From Diploscapter coronatus (taxonomy: Eukaryota; Nematoda; Chromadorea; Rhabditida; Rhabditidae), in NCBI GenBank assembly GCA_964036155.1, contig OZ038423.1, positions 67,285,249 to 67,349,248 on the forward strand: a stretch of DNA of 64,000 nucleotides. The letters run 5' to 3'. The notes under the pieces were generated by a model. That model was not told the DNA's origin. It was given only the letters and a program-made list of their open reading frames with translations, and did not search any database. Below, one piece after another: positions 1 through 12,282 of the stretch. The first letter of the stretch is position 1. Every line of letters begins with the position of its first letter. The translations under genes and the position numbers were made by a program.

Positions 1-124
1 TTAGTTTTTTTTTTATTTTTATTTTGGAACTTGTGGAGTCTTAAAAATGAAGATAATTTTTTCTCCTTCCTAAAAGTTATTGATTTTTCAAAAGTCGATA
101 TTTTTAAAATCCTGAATTCAGGTA

Positions 125-1010
125 ACGAGTTTGGTGTTGCTCATATTGAGCCCGGCTCCATATCTAAGCTCGCCGTCTGTCAGCTTGGTCAGCAGCTCCA
201 TGATCGTCTGGAAATACAAATATAAAAAAATAAATCAAAATAGGATTTTTAGAGAAATCATGAAAATTCATAATTTGAAGAAATTGATTCTTTTTTTTTT
301 ATTTTTGTATCTGAGTTTCCTCCTCGATAACCCTCAAATTTCTGCCACATTTCCAAACACGAGACCGATACTCCCCAGCGGGGTCGGCACCATCTTGTGC
401 AGCATTTTCTTGTCTAAAAAATCGAATTAAAAACCGATGTTAGACTTTCTTTCTTTTTTTTTTTTTTAAAAAAGGCCCTTCTTAATTATATATTAAAAAT
501 TCATCAGTAAAATGATCATTTTTCATTTAAAAAATGCTATTTATTGATTTTTCGAGCCTTTCCCATCCTCGCCGACGCATTTCTGAGGCGCCTGGGCGAA
601 GACGAGCAAGTGCGAGTCAGAGACCGACTCCGAACACGAGTTCTGCAGCCAGTCATATTCCACTTTCGTCGGCTGTATCTTGCCGAGGAGTCAATCAATT
701 TTTCAAAATCGACTATTTTTGGCACACAATTTTACAAGGATTTGTGTTCGTCTACATTTTCCGTATAAAATAGGAACTTGCTCGGCAGTTCCCTCATGAT
801 AAGGCTTATTTACATCTTCAATATATTTTTACCAACAAAATAATCTTGTGAAAGCCTTCAGCATGATGATCATAGATTTTCTTAACGTTTTTGAATGTAC
901 CTGATGATATTGTAAATGGCGTAGGCGGCGACCGCTGCGGACACGCTCACCACGACGCCTACGCCAGTTTCGAATAGACCGTCATTGCACTCTCGCACCA
1001 AATGAGCTAG
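125..1010 (-). CDS. Unrecognised multi-exon gene, partial (minus strand)
   Basis: I do not recognise this gene. Reading the minus strand, an exon at about 1010-901 lies between a TTTGCAG-type acceptor and a GTACATT donor. It encodes a run containing LVRECNDGLFETG followed by one strong hydrophobic segment (VGVVVSVSAAVAAYAIYNII) typical of a single membrane span. GC-rich open segments continue at about 675-560 (VEYDWLQNSCSES), 413-366 (KKMLHKMVPTPLG) and 212-125 (MELLTKLTDGELRYG), separated by AT-rich gaps. The joins between the last three pieces could not be made phase-consistent by eye, so exon ends are approximate and the gene may run off the left edge. What is seen: coding-like composition, splice-like borders and one membrane span. 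Function is not inferred. The gene may start in or beyond the 1.0-1.3 kb region. Confidence 0.35.
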
Positions 1011-1383
1011 CTGCAAGAGAATTTTTGAATTTGAAGCCAGGATGAAAAATGTCTAATTTTAAGAAAAATGAGATTTTTGACCGGAAATGGTATTTCCGAT
1101 ATCTCGCTTGAACAGCTTCATGAAGACAGAGATTTTGAACGATTCTGATAAAGCAAAATAAAAAAATAACGACTTCAACGAGAAAAGTGGGAGGAATGAG
1201 CGAAAATAAGAGAAACCAATGCTGAAATGGAAGAGTGCAGAGAAAAGAGAGGCGGGGAGCGGCACAGTATCTTTTGCAGATAGGCCACGCCCCTTTCCCT
1301 TGTCCACGAAAAGGAGCGATTTTTCGTGTTAAATTTTATCAATTTTTTATCAGTGACGTATTTTTTTTGCGGTTTTTTCGGTG

Positions 1384-1519
1384 AGGATGGTTAGAGGGGC
1401 ACCTCAGCCCCTGAAAAATGTAGGAAACGTAGTGCCAAAGTGAACTTGGCAAAAGGACTGGCGGTCCCTAATTTTAGGAGAAAAGTGCCTGTAAATCTGC
1501 CCCATCGCTAACCATTCGC
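1384..1519. repeat. Small inverted-repeat element (MITE-like)
   Basis: About 135 bases bounded by imperfect inverted ends: the left end reads GATGGTTAGaGGGGCA and the reverse complement of the right end reads AATGGTTAGcgatGGGGCA. No coding capacity. It lies just upstream of the broken plus-strand locus. No target-site duplication was established. Confidence 0.4.
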
Positions 1520-1689
1520 AATGGTCCATTTTTCTTTGAACTCTCCTTTCGGTTCTCTCGTCGCGTGTTTCTCTCGCTCAGGACCGAGCGAAATTTGTTT
1601 ACTTGAAGCATATTTTTCTAAAAACCTGGCTTATTGACACATTCCGATACTTTTCTTTGACTTTTGTCGATTAAAATGTTATTATTTTA

Positions 1690-3998
1690 GTTGGGTCCTC
1701 TGCTCCTTCTGCACGTCTGGTTGTGGACGAAGTGGAGAACGCGCCGGAGAGGGGCCGAGTCGAATGGGCTCGATAACGATCGAAGCAAGGCTGCCGCCTT
1801 CAGAGACCACTCTTCATCGTCATGGTCGAGCAGGGCAAACAGGCTGATCGGTATATAAATTTTTCTACAAAAAAAACAAGTGATTAATTTTTGGGATTTT
1901 CAGATTCCTAGTGTGTTCTCTGACTATTCCCAGACAGATCGCAACCGATCACGCCTATAGGTGAGAATTTTCCAAAGAATCATTTTATGGAAGTTTTTTT
2001 TCTGAGAAAAGAACAACCATTTCAAAACTTTCAATAAATCCCAAAAATTCTCTACCGATTTCAATTCTCATTACGAGCAGGAGAAGAAGAAACTCAAAAT
2101 TTGAAATTCTGTCTAGCCAAAACATTATTTTATTTGAATCAAGCGTGTATATGCTTTATATCTTTATGTTGAAGTTTCAGCCCCGTGAGTCCCATTCCCC
2201 CTTCCGTCGCTAAACTTTCGTTCGATGCCGAACTCGTCTGCTCACGGGATTTACCATTGCCAGGTATTTTTTTTTTATCTTCTATAAATATCACTTTTTC
2301 TTACAGATGGTGCCCGTCTGACCTCAGTCGCGCCAGCAGCCGACCACTTGCCTTCTTCCACTTTCTACCCGGCCTGTCAGGCAGCCTACGTCATTGTCAC
2401 CACCTCTCCAGGTATACTTTAGAAGTTCTTTTTAAAAAAGATACGCAGCTCGAACTTTTATTACCATTCAAGAGAAGACATTTCGATTTTGTTTCAGAAA
2501 AATTCGAATTTCACCCATTCAAGTTTTTATTGATTATTTTGGAAACCTCATAATTATTTTTCATGAAAATCACTCGTTTTTTTTCTCTCCAGACAACTCG
2601 ATGCGTTTTTGGCGCTGTGCTCCAGTCTTCCGGTTCGAGCAAGTACGAGTGGAGGGAGTGGAACGTGATCAGCGACAACAAATCGAGTGAACTCGATGTC
2701 GATGGTAGGAGAATTTAAAAAAAAAAAAAACTTGATATTGAAACATTTTGCATTTTCTTTGAGAGATAATCACCTTTCTTCCTATCAACTTTACACATTT
2801 TTCTTTCAAGGCTAATGAAATCTCCAAGAAGTCGATATTTTTCCGATTACAAATAATTTGCATTTTTGTTCCAGAACATTGATAGCCCCCGGTCAGATGT
2901 CACCTCCCCCCCACTGACCCGGCTCATCAGGCCAACTCTGTCCTATTCCCGAACGCTTGCGTTCCAGTTTTCGTGGTATGGCCTTGCTTGTTTTATCAAC
3001 AGATATTACTGCACATTTCATATCCAAGAATTTCTTTGCAAAAATATTTGTATTATTACATCAAAACGATTCTCTTGCAAAAACAGGATATGCAATGGCG
3101 CAGTATTCACTGATTTAGAATTGAAAACAGACTTTAGAAAGTCCACTTTCTCATGCACAGTCCCTAAAATAGAAAACTTGAAGGTCTGCTTCTCAAGTTT
3201 TCCATTTTATGCATAATTTTAAAATATTAAAATTTAAGTAATTAGAGGTGATGAGCTAATTTTTGCATAAGAGTCGCAAAAATAACTGAATTTTCGTGTG
3301 GCAGTTTGGTGGTGGATTTTCGTTTACATTTTTGCCATTTTCCATGTGTTTTGGTGGTGGTGAAGTGGCTAAACCTATCCATCAAAATAGATAGTAACAT
3401 TTGAACCTTGCAGGTTAATTTTTAAGGAACGTGATAATGATTCAAAATTGCAGGACTGTCAAACGGCCCTCTCGAAGATCTGGTTCGTGCCATGGGAAGA
3501 CCGCGCAACAGCACCAGGAAATCCCATCGAGTATGCTATTTCAATTTGTAAAAAGTTGAAACATTGAAATTCAATTTAAAAAAAAAAACTTTATTTTGTA
3601 ACAGCAACTGCCCCACCACAACTTAGTCTGTTTTCTTCTTTAGAACCTTTAAAAGTGGAACAATTTTACTAACAATAAGACGAATGATCGAGATATTTTC
3701 CCTTCAGTATTCTTCAAGTCATTTCTCATTTTTGGTAAATCTTTCTTCAATTTCCAGCCCTCTCGATTTGCTTCCTCCATTCTGCCTCAACACCACCCCA
3801 AGCAGCTGATCGTCCTCCTGAATGCAGACAACCGAACGAGTCAAAGCCATCCTGCTGCATGTCCTCAATTCTTTGAAGGTAATATTGATCATTTATCGAT
3901 TTTTTTTATTGATTTTTTCAGGATCGCCAAGTGCCAGTGCACCATCTCCTGCCGCGAGCCTCGTCAATTCGTCGAATGTCAACTGGACGGGGCTGAAT
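1690..3998 (+). pseudogene. Multi-exon locus with intact splice signals but inconsistent reading frame
   Basis: A series of GC-rich segments with plus-strand splice borders is visible at about 1690-1850, 1904-1960, 2181-2262, 2307-2410, 2593-2706, 2875-2974, 3454-3530, 3759-3877 and 3923-3998. The first four join in one frame from a possible ATG near 1819 (MVEQGKQADRFLVCSLTIP, then SPIPPSVAKLSFDAELVC, then APAADHLPSSTFYPACQAAY). The fifth then hits TGA in that frame while a different frame stays open. The sixth segment contains a run of seven or eight C that would restore an open frame if one base shorter. The last exons read openly as an S/P-rich tail ending NWTGLN and stop. I do not recognise the protein. 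Either it is a pseudogene that kept its exon layout, or an exon phase was misjudged, or homopolymer errors are present. Confidence 0.4.
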
Positions 3999-4322
3999 TG
4001 AATGGCGCTGTAGGGCAAACAGGACAACGAGCATCATCTTTTTATCATTCTTTATTATTCCTTTGTTATTCCTTTATTGTTATTTTATCATTCCTTGTAT
4101 TATTCTTTTATTATTCTTTTGCAAATTCTCATTCGCTATCAGGGATTAAAAGTTTGGCCAGGTCCAGGCCGGCCTTTGAGTAACGAACAGGGATTAAGTT
4201 TGTCTATGTATAGCAATTTGGGAATACCAGCCCTCCTTAGCTGTTTACTCTTTGATTGCTCGGTGAAGCGGGCAGAGGTTTAGTGAATTTCTAGTGATGT
4301 TAGTATAAGGAATGCTGCCTGT

Positions 4323-4736
4323 ATGCTAGTTGCTAGAACTTGGGAATTTCAGCAACGAATTTATTCCTTTCCAACAAATAATCAACCCTTGAACATCCGC
4401 CTTTCAGACATATTTAGTTGGCCCTCAAGAAATATGAGATTTGAAGGCACACTGCTCCATATTCCAGCTTCAAAGAAACCACATGTTTTTTTTTGCGAAT
4501 TTCTAGTTGCGCTTAAAATACCAGTAATGCTGGATGAGAGTTTTGATACCGAAAAACCGAAGACTGAGCGTAGCACAAGAACACAGTACCGATCCAAAGT
4601 GAGATCTGAAATTTCCGGAAACTATTCATATTATATATCATTCGAAAGCGGCTACGAAGTCGCTTATCATGCGAACAACGGCTTGAAAAAGGGATTGATG
4701 CATAGAGAGTTATGGTCAAAAACGTTCCAAGGTTGA
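4323..4736 (+). CDS. Unassigned 137-codon open frame
   Basis: An uninterrupted 137-codon frame in AT-rich DNA, starting MLVARTWEFQQRIY and ending KTFQG. It has no signal peptide, membrane span or motif I recognise, and the first methionine is only a guess. Its central part (LSDIFSWPSRNMRFEGT, SYYISFESGYEVAYH) has balanced amino-acid use, and the DNA is less AT-rich than its surroundings, which is why it is listed. It could be a chance frame, an exon of a larger gene, or a fragment of a mobile element. Confidence 0.22.
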   Translation: MLVARTWEFQQRIYSFPTNNQPLNIRLSDIFSWPSRNMRFEGTLLHIPASKKPHVFFCEFLVALKIPVMLDESFDTEKPKTERSTRTQYRSKVRSEISGNYSYYISFESGYEVAYHANNGLKKGLMHRELWSKTFQG

Positions 4737-6515
4737 CCCTCGATTGGATCGGTACTTTTTTCTTTATAAAAATCGATACATTGAAACATTTTTCAAACGG
4801 CTTTCAGCATTACACTCATGGGTGAGACTCAAATGAGTTGAACTACGGCAATTAAACGAAATTTTAACTACCATAGTAAAAGATTCATTCCATCGTAAAT
4901 CAACGTTTTTCGACTATTTTTCGTTTTATTATTTTTCTTAACAATTTTTGTTGAAACTCAACGATTCAGTTCAAGTGAATAGGATTCCGTATTTTCGCCC
5001 AGCTAAATTCTTAGACTAACAAGGATATTTTCTCGGAAAACTCGTAAGAGATATTGTGGGGTCTGACCCTCAAAATTGAAATTTCGATTTTTGGGTCGCC
5101 AACTTTGGTGCGATAGTAATGTTATAGGTGTCTCCCTTGTTGGAACCTAATTTTTGTGATTAGGGTCCATGGATGTATCCACCCGTATGGACTTGGTTCG
5201 GATCCGAGACAGTTTTGCAGTTGTCCGGACCCCCTTTGACAGTTGTTCCGTTTATTCATGGAATGTCTCTTAAGATTGTTATCTCCATGCTAGTTTTAGA
5301 GTAATTTTATCTCAACGTAAAATCATAAAAGATCAAATGCAGATTTTTCAGAGCGTAATTGCGGTTAAATCATTGCTCTTTTCCTTACACATTTTGGCAG
5401 CGTTATTCTAGGGCGTCTATTATTTGCTGAATAGCTTCCATTTTCAATGATAAAATTTGTTCCTAAAATATTTTTCGACACATTATCTATTTTATAGGGG
5501 TCAGCATTAGTAAATGACTTCTTCAGGAGCACGCTTTCCCATTATTAGTTTGTACTGCCTAATATCTTATTAAATGCACGAATGTTAGGTCATAGTGTCA
5601 AGTTATTCATTTTTCCTTTCTTATCAGAACTTATTCTCAAAATAAAACGAACTTTTTCTAGGTTTTTAGCGAAGAATTTATTCGAATACAAAGGCAGACG
5701 AAGCTCATTAGTCAATTGACCTAGAATTGAATTATGCACTCTTTGTAATGCTCCAATCTGAATTGTGAACCTTCTGCTGCCAAGATTTGGCCACCCTTTT
5801 CACATTTCCACATGCTCATTTGCACTGTGACTGGGAAGACCCAATGGATATTTTCATTCAACTTTATCTTACACCTCTTTAGAGTATCAAGTGCTGCTTA
5901 TATCAAATATTGCAACTTTTCGAACTAATGTTTTTCAGGCTTTTAATATCACTGAAAACCATTCATCACTTTTTCCTTGAAATATTAGTTTCTCAAACAA
6001 GTTTCATATATTTTATTACTTTTTGATCACATGATAACTTTTATTGAATTTGCAAGAGTTCACTTTTTCAAACATTGATTGTAAATGTGCGGGTTAAACA
6101 AAACTGGCCATTTCAAAACTAGATGTGCACAATTATAATTGCCACCTTCGAACGATTACTACACGCACTCAATTGTTGTGTCAAAAGTTGCTTTTCAATG
6201 ACCAATCAACCATTTTTGCCATTTTGAGGAAATGATATCTCAATACACCACTTAAAACATTGATGCTATCATTTTTACAAGTTTAAATTTCAGATCGTTT
6301 TCATACCCACTAATTTGTCATCTCTATTTGAAAATTCTTATAGAGCTTTTTTTTATATAAAATCTACAATTATCTCTCGTTTCTCAAATTCAAATTGGGG
6401 CTTTCTAAATCTCATCAATGCACTCTAAAATGTACAAATTTTCAAATTTCTACTACTTTTCTATAACACCTCGAAAATCTAAGAATTTACTTTAATTTCA
6501 GATAATAAATAGAAA
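4737..6515. other. Intergenic stretch without a recognised gene
   Basis: AT-rich, no coding frame of interest on either strand. It holds one copy of a dispersed repeat (see 5151-5228) and otherwise nothing I can name. The last 100 bases lead into the tttcag acceptor just before the 6516 start codon. Confidence 0.5.
5151..5228. repeat. Dispersed repeat, copy 1
   Basis: Shares blocks TTTTTGTGATTAGGG, CCATGG, GTATCCACC, TTGGTTCGGATCCG, TTTTGCA and TTGTCCGG in the same order and spacing with 29285-29361, in the same orientation. Divergence is small. It is probably part of a larger interspersed repeat family, because both copies are preceded by a segment about an aactttg core; the outer boundaries were not determined. 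Confidence 0.7.
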
Positions 6516-8679
6516 ATGTTATTGTTGATCTTATTTCTGTCAGTTGTTTTGTCTTCAAAAATGAGCACGGAATCGCTGCGGATCATGACATTCAACACGT
6601 GGAATACGGGCAGAAATGTCGAGGACGGACTCCACAAACTCGCCAGGCACATTGCACTCGTCAATCCAGATGCCGTCGGGTTGCAGGTCGGAAAAATTAT
6701 AATCTAGCAAAGATGATAGATCTTTTATGGTAAAATTTTCATGTGATGTTCAAAAATTATGAAAGAAATTAGAGAATGAGGTAGAGCTTCTTGCATGATA
6801 ATGACGAACATAATTTGACGCGGTTCAGTGTTTTAATGAATAAGCAACCTTTTCACAATCCTAATTGTAAAACTACGTCTAAAAATGCCCATTGGCAAGA
6901 AGTTGCAGAATAGGAAGGGACTAAATTTGTTAGATTTCAGGAAATCATGACCCCTGACAATTTCTCAGCTCTAACGCAAATGCTTGGTCCGAGTTGGACA
7001 GGAATCTATAAAGATGCGTAAGAATTTCAAGAGTAGTTTCCCATTTGTAAAAATGTTTCAGTCATTATCCGGATTCGGCGATTTTGACGAGGCATAAGGT
7101 AATGCTATTACAAATTTTTAATAGATTCCAAGTATGTTCCTGTCATGAGATCTTACTTATTTTGGTCTTTTTTACTTTTCTGCCATAATACTAAATTTTG
7201 GTAGAAGTATATTCTTAAACCTTCTTTCTTCCTTCACGAAAAAAATAATTTCAGTTCCAAACTAACTCGACTTTTCAAACGGAGTGGTGCATTGCAGCGA
7301 AGATCGAATTGACGAACAGCCAGGAGTCGATTTCGATGGCCAACTGCCACTTGGACTACACATCGTACGGTCCTTATGCGGCCTACAACAAAATGGTTAC
7401 CAAGCTCGATCAAATCATGGCTGGAGAATTCAGTGGTATGTAAACAAATTTACCGTCATCTTGTCTTTTTATTCTGTTCTATATCAGAAGAAAAAAACAA
7501 AATTATTTCGATTAAAACTTTTGTTCAAAATTTTCAGGACGGGCCCAAGGCATCTATGAACTCATCCAACACGACAAAATGAAGCTGTGGATTAAGAAAT
7601 CGAACTTAACTCCTCTGATTGTAACTGGCGATTTTAATGCTCCTTCTCATTTGGACTGGACTGATGACGTGAAGTTAGATTAGAAAATTGCATTCCCATT
7701 AGTTTCATCTAACATACAATTTTGAAACATGCGCGCACGCACAATCGAACAATTTTTCTGATGAAATTTCAGAAAGATCCACGGTGATTGGAAAGTTGTC
7801 TGGCCATCTTCTAAAGCTATGGAGGACGCAGGCTTCGTCGACTCCTATTACGTCACAAATCGGCATTCTCCGCCATCTGATGGTCTTTTATAATTAGAGA
7901 GCGCAAATGGTTTTTCAAGTTTGATATTGGTGAAAGTTGAAGCTTGCAAAATATTGCTTGATCGATCAAATATTCTTATCAAAAAGAACGATTAAATTTT
8001 GGTCATTCGAAACCCAATTAGCTCGATAATTACCTTCGAAAGTTTCCCAATTTTCCGTCAATGAAAATTTGAGTTTTTACTCATTTTGAGGCATTTCATT
8101 TGACAAATCGATCATTTGTTTCAAAAAATTCGTTTACGAAAAATTACAATTTTACATATTCAAGTTTGAGCATTTACGCTCTCATTTATAACTTTAAAAA
8201 TGGAAATCACACTGTTTCAGGATATACCTGGTCAACAGTCAACAAATTCAACCCTGATTGGAATTACACGATTCCAGAGCCAATGGATAGGATCGATTTT
8301 ATTTTCTCACAAGGTAAGTTAAATTATGAAAATATCAAATCTATCATTTTTACGGCAATCAAATAAGCGGCAAAGTAGTAACGCAAAAAATACCACAGAG
8401 AAAGGGTAAAAGCTATTATCCTCGCCTTGCTTAACTAATGACATCTCGCCGATGACTACGTCAATTCGATACAACTTTAAATTGCCACTTTACTATAAGA
8501 AAGCTTAAAAATTAGCTTATAAGTTCCTGATTCTAAAATCTGTATTTTCAGGCCGAATAAAGCCAGCAGCCTCAACTCGCTACGCTGGAACAGAACCACT
8601 CAAGCGAATTCCCTATAATCAACAAAACGACTACCCATCAGATCACTACGCGGTTGTTAGCGACTTTCAGTTTTTATAA
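6516..8679 (+). CDS. Secreted endonuclease/exonuclease/phosphatase-superfamily hydrolase
   Basis: Eight exons: 6516-6686, 6941-7017, 7062-7098, 7255-7435, 7538-7673, 7773-7882, 8221-8313, 8552-8679, giving 310 residues with consistent phases. The start MLLLILFLSVVLSS is a signal peptide, so the product should be secreted or luminal. The metal-dependent phosphoesterase fold (DNase I, sphingomyelinase, inositol phosphatases) is shown by its ordered motifs: MTFNTWN (residue ~25), the catalytic Glu in GLQEI, CHLDY, TGDFNAP, DRIDF and the terminal SDHYAVV. All catalytic positions of the family are present, so activity is likely; the substrate (nucleic acid, phospholipid or other phosphodiester) cannot be told from the motifs. 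It stands alone on this strand. A poly(A) signal aataaa follows at about 8748. The ATG lies shortly after tttcag, consistent with trans-splicing. Confidence 0.85.
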
Positions 8680-8749
8680 CTCACTTTTCTTAATTTGGCA
8701 TTTTCACAATGCTTCTCATGCATATGTACCAATAGATCGAATTCCAATA

Positions 8750-9331
8750 AATATAAATTCGGGCATTAAATTTGATTTCCTTTTGATGCTCTCATAGTAT
8801 CAGTTTTTCTTTATACATAAGAAGTAGTAAATCGCAATCAATATGACAAAGTTTAGTTTCTACAATCAACAATATCATACCGCGCATGCCAAATACTCTC
8901 CGTTCTATTATTGCACAGTCGCGATGAATTTATTTTCGCTTGAACCTAAAATCGATTGCGGCCTTTCCTGATAGTTTCCCTCATTATTATCTAATTATTT
9001 CGTTAATTACCCTATTGGTCAATTAACTCCTAACTGACCTATGTTTACGCGTAATTTTCGTGTTTTTGCAGAAATCCTGTTGATTTCGGAGAAAATCAAC
9101 CGTTTTTCGTCGAACAAATCTATTCTCAAATGGCAACGATTGCTCACGATTCTGTCGACCCGCTGCGACCTGTTTATTTTGCATATAAACGTCAGAAAAT
9201 GAGTAATTTTATTTATTCATTTTCGTCAACTTTCAAATTCTTAGATAAAAATGCACGCATTGAATCGTTCATGAAAATTGTAATAATGACTTATAAAATT
9301 CACTTTAGTCATTCAAATCAGCGCGGAAGGA
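8750..9331. other. Intergenic stretch, convergent gene ends
   Basis: Lies between the 3' end of the plus-strand phosphoester h ydrolase and the 3' end of the minus-strand cysteine-rich gene. AT-rich, no supported gene; a 72-codon frame at 9130 has no coding character. Confidence 0.5.
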
Positions 9332-10020
9332 CTATAATAAATAATTAAATATAATGAAATTGCATAAGACTATGAGCGCCAGCGATAAATGCTGGAGTGG
9401 AGATGAATTGCACAAATCGCCAATGCAACAGCACCATCGTTCTCCATTGATTCCTTGTGGATAACACCTGAACCATACAATCATAATATTTCTCAATGAA
9501 TAAATCGTGCATGAGAATGTCAGATAATTCTACGAATGAGCTGATTTTTTATTGAATTGATCTCCTCACATTTTATCGAATAAATCGCAAGCGAATATGA
9601 TTGGTTATCAATTTTTGCCTAACCCTATTCCGTTATCGTCATCTGCCGTGCAATATGTGTTCACGTCAGCACATCCCCTTGTTACCGTCGTGCTATTCCA
9701 GTACTTAATGCAAAACAAATCAGCTGGCTTGCAAATTGTTACCTGAATGAAATCCTTAAATTGGCATTGAGTGGGGAATAGTTTTTAGGTCAATTTGAAA
9801 TTGTTTTGATATCATATATAGAATTTTCTGTCATATTCTCTATACAGAAATTTTCAGATGATCGATTTCGTGATTTTGAATTTTTAATAAAGATAATTTA
9901 ACTTAAACTTACATTATAAGTATCATTAACGCCTTGATAACATTCCAAAGCTTCAGACGAAGACGAATAAATCGATAGTAGAAATATTATCGATAAAATT
10001 TTCGGGTAAAGGTAAATCAT
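9332..10020 (-). CDS. Small GPI-type cysteine-rich surface protein (ET-module / Ly6-like)
   Basis: Three exons on the minus strand, 10020-9913, 9742-9624 and 9467-9332, join in frame to 120 residues. The N terminus MIYLYPKILSIIFLLSIYSS is a signal peptide. The mature part begins LECYQG and holds ten cysteines, ending in the block WCCCIGDLCN. The closing CCC..DxCN with an opening LxCYxG is the signature of nematode ET-module proteins and of Ly6/three-finger domains, where CN ends the domain. The tail LALIVLCNFIIF is hydrophobic to the C terminus, as in GPI-anchored proteins. Three NxT/NxS sequons are present. A role at the cell surface is inferred from family; ligand unknown. The introns are 156 and 170 bases with canonical ends. 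Members of this family are numerous in nematodes and usually of unknown function. Confidence 0.75.
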
Positions 10021-10879
10021 CTTCAAAAATAAAGTAGCGAAGAAATAAATGAGGAATAACCATGTCAGACAATGCACACACCAGCGAAAGTGTGATAAGC
10101 CCTGTGATTTAGGCACGACTGGATTGTAAAATAGGTATTCATAAAGGAATCCATTGTAAAATGTCGTGATCAATTAAATGATTATGAGCTTGATCTTTGG
10201 AATTAACTCCCAAGTTCTCCTATCTTTTGTAAAGATGTTTATTATGACAGCATTTATGGTTCTCTGAAATTTGTATGCTTAATTTACTCTTGTGAAGATT
10301 ATTTTTACATCTTCATCTTTGTGGAATTTAATTTGTGTGGAAAATGTTTTCGCAGATCTTCTAATTTATGACGATTTTTGTGGTGGCTTGGTTTTGTATA
10401 AACTTATCTTGTTTATTTTAATTTAATTTTTATTTTTATTAAATTTCAAATCTCCAATCGATTTTGTAAATTTATTTTTATTTCAACTTCAATCAGAATC
10501 AAATTGCATACTTTCTAAACAAGGAAGGCCTTTATTCTGCGATTATCACCGTTCAAACAAAAATTGAATAAAACTCAAAATCAAAACACTGCACATAGAC
10601 GAATTTAGAAGGCTAGGGGACTGGACTGGGACTTGTGGAATTCGATTTGTATGGACACATGAAATGGAATGGATGTGTTGAGAGAGTCGTTGGTTGATGA
10701 CCAGAGGGCTGCAATGCACGATCCTTGTTACTCGTCGGGATTGAGATCGAAAGGGAATCGAAAAATTTCCATCATAAAATTGCATAATGACAAAAAATAG
10801 TCTCAGAGAAAGTGTCTATCTTGCATATATATCTTCAGCTTGAAAGTCGAAAATTTACCTAGAAATTCGATCGATGGAA
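10021..10879. other. Intergenic and probable 3' UTR
   Basis: AT-rich DNA between two minus-strand genes. A 79-codon minus frame at 10785-10546 has no recognisable features and lies where the 3' UTR of the neuropeptide gene would be. Confidence 0.45.
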
Positions 10880-12282
10880 CTATCGTCGACCGGGACCAGC
10901 GAAACTGTAGAATTTATTCGCCTAAAAGAGTTTATTTGAAAATGTAGAAATTTTATGAAAACCATCGAAGATATCCAAGCTTTTTAATATGAAATCATCT
11001 AACAGAAAACTTCAAATTCGTTATTTCCTTTGCAATGAAAATCTTTAAACATTCTACCTGACTTTTAGCCATAAGAATATCGGAGAGATCGCATCCCTGG
11101 GAGAGGCCAGCGTTCACCAGACACATTCGGTTGCGCTTCATCGGTAATGACGGGAATCTGAAGCACATATTTGGAATTATTTTAAATTTCCTAATTTATG
11201 ATTAGAAATTTCTGCATCATACTGCTAGTGCAACCCCATATCATAACTTTTATGTTATTAAATCGCGAAATGAGACATTTTCCGCTTTGAACGTGCTCAT
11301 AGATTTTATTGGTACATGGAAAAGAACTTTTCTGCAAAATTGCGATATTCGGTGATAACATTTTGGCGTATTTTGTGCTAATAAAGTATTCTACTTATTA
11401 TATTTTATCGTGACAAGAAAAAAAATTCAGCATGATTTTCCTATCATGCTCAAAACATATTCAGGGAATGTCAGCTAAATTTACATGTCGTGTTTTCTAA
11501 TCATTATGAACCTCTCGAATACATAAGAAATTCATCAACTACATTAGAAAGAATGAATGATTTAGTCCATTCATTTCCCACATACTAGATGCGTTCTTGA
11601 TGATGAAATTGGGTCATGGGAGCGTTCACTTTCTTGCCTATTCTCGAGCCTATTTTAGAGTGATGACCTCAAAACACTCATGAAACTTTCAAAATGGAAA
11701 AATATCGTCAATGGTGGATAAAATACCGGGAGATTCCCCTATTCATTGGTTTTTGTGGGGGCATCGCTAAGTTCTACCGAACTAAATTTGGATTAACGTT
11801 CACAAATTCGAACTTCAAAGAATGAGCTAGAATCAAATAGTGTGACTTTTCTTATGGTAGATGATACAAATTTTCGCAACTTTCCTTCGATGATATTTTC
11901 TATGAGAAGTTTGAAAATTCGTAGGTATTGTTTCCAAACGATTTTGTAGGAAATATGAAAATGCTATGTCAGAGTTACATTTCTTCGAAATCGCAACAAA
12001 AAGGCAACCTTTAGTCCTTTGAAATTTCAATTATAGTTAATCACAAACATGGGATGTTCGGAATAACAATTAAAAAATCGGAATATCGAAATTCGAAAAA
12101 AAATCCCCCATAAACCTAAATATTTTCAAGGTTTTTTCAACTGATCAGGTTCGAATTTATCCAAAATCTTACGATCGATACTGTTCGAGTTGTTCTTGAT
12201 CTGGGCCAGAGAAGAGGACTCGCGACTCGACCAGCAGCAGCACGGCCAGCAACAGCAACACCAGCCCGACAATCGAAGGCAT
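10880..12282 (-). CDS. Calcitonin/DH31-like neuropeptide precursor
   Basis: Three exons, 12282-12173, 11157-11058 and 10921-10880, join in frame to an 83-residue prepropeptide. It begins MPSIVGLVLLLLAVLLLVES, a clear signal peptide. After a short spacer comes a dibasic KR (residues ~44-45), then one peptide that starts NRMCLVNAGLSQGCDLS and ends FYSFAGP-G-RR stop. The Gly before RR predicts C-terminal amidation, giving a 35-residue peptide with two cysteines (C-x9-C, a likely ring) and a GP-amide end. A disulfide ring near the N terminus plus a proline-amide end, and the GL...AGP spacing, match the calcitonin/diuretic-hormone-31 family. It would act on a secretin-type GPCR and be processed in dense-core vesicles. 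The 915-base first intron is AT-rich. Family assignment is from memory; being an amidated neuropeptide is well supported. Confidence 0.75.

Noticed and set aside
1283..1292. GGGCGTGGC boxes at 1283 and 61865
   Set aside because: Common short promoter-type motif; two occurrences in 64 kb cannot be interpreted without genome statistics.
10546..10785. 79-codon minus frame next to the neuropeptide gene
   Set aside because: No signal peptide, cleavage sites or splice borders; probably 3' UTR.
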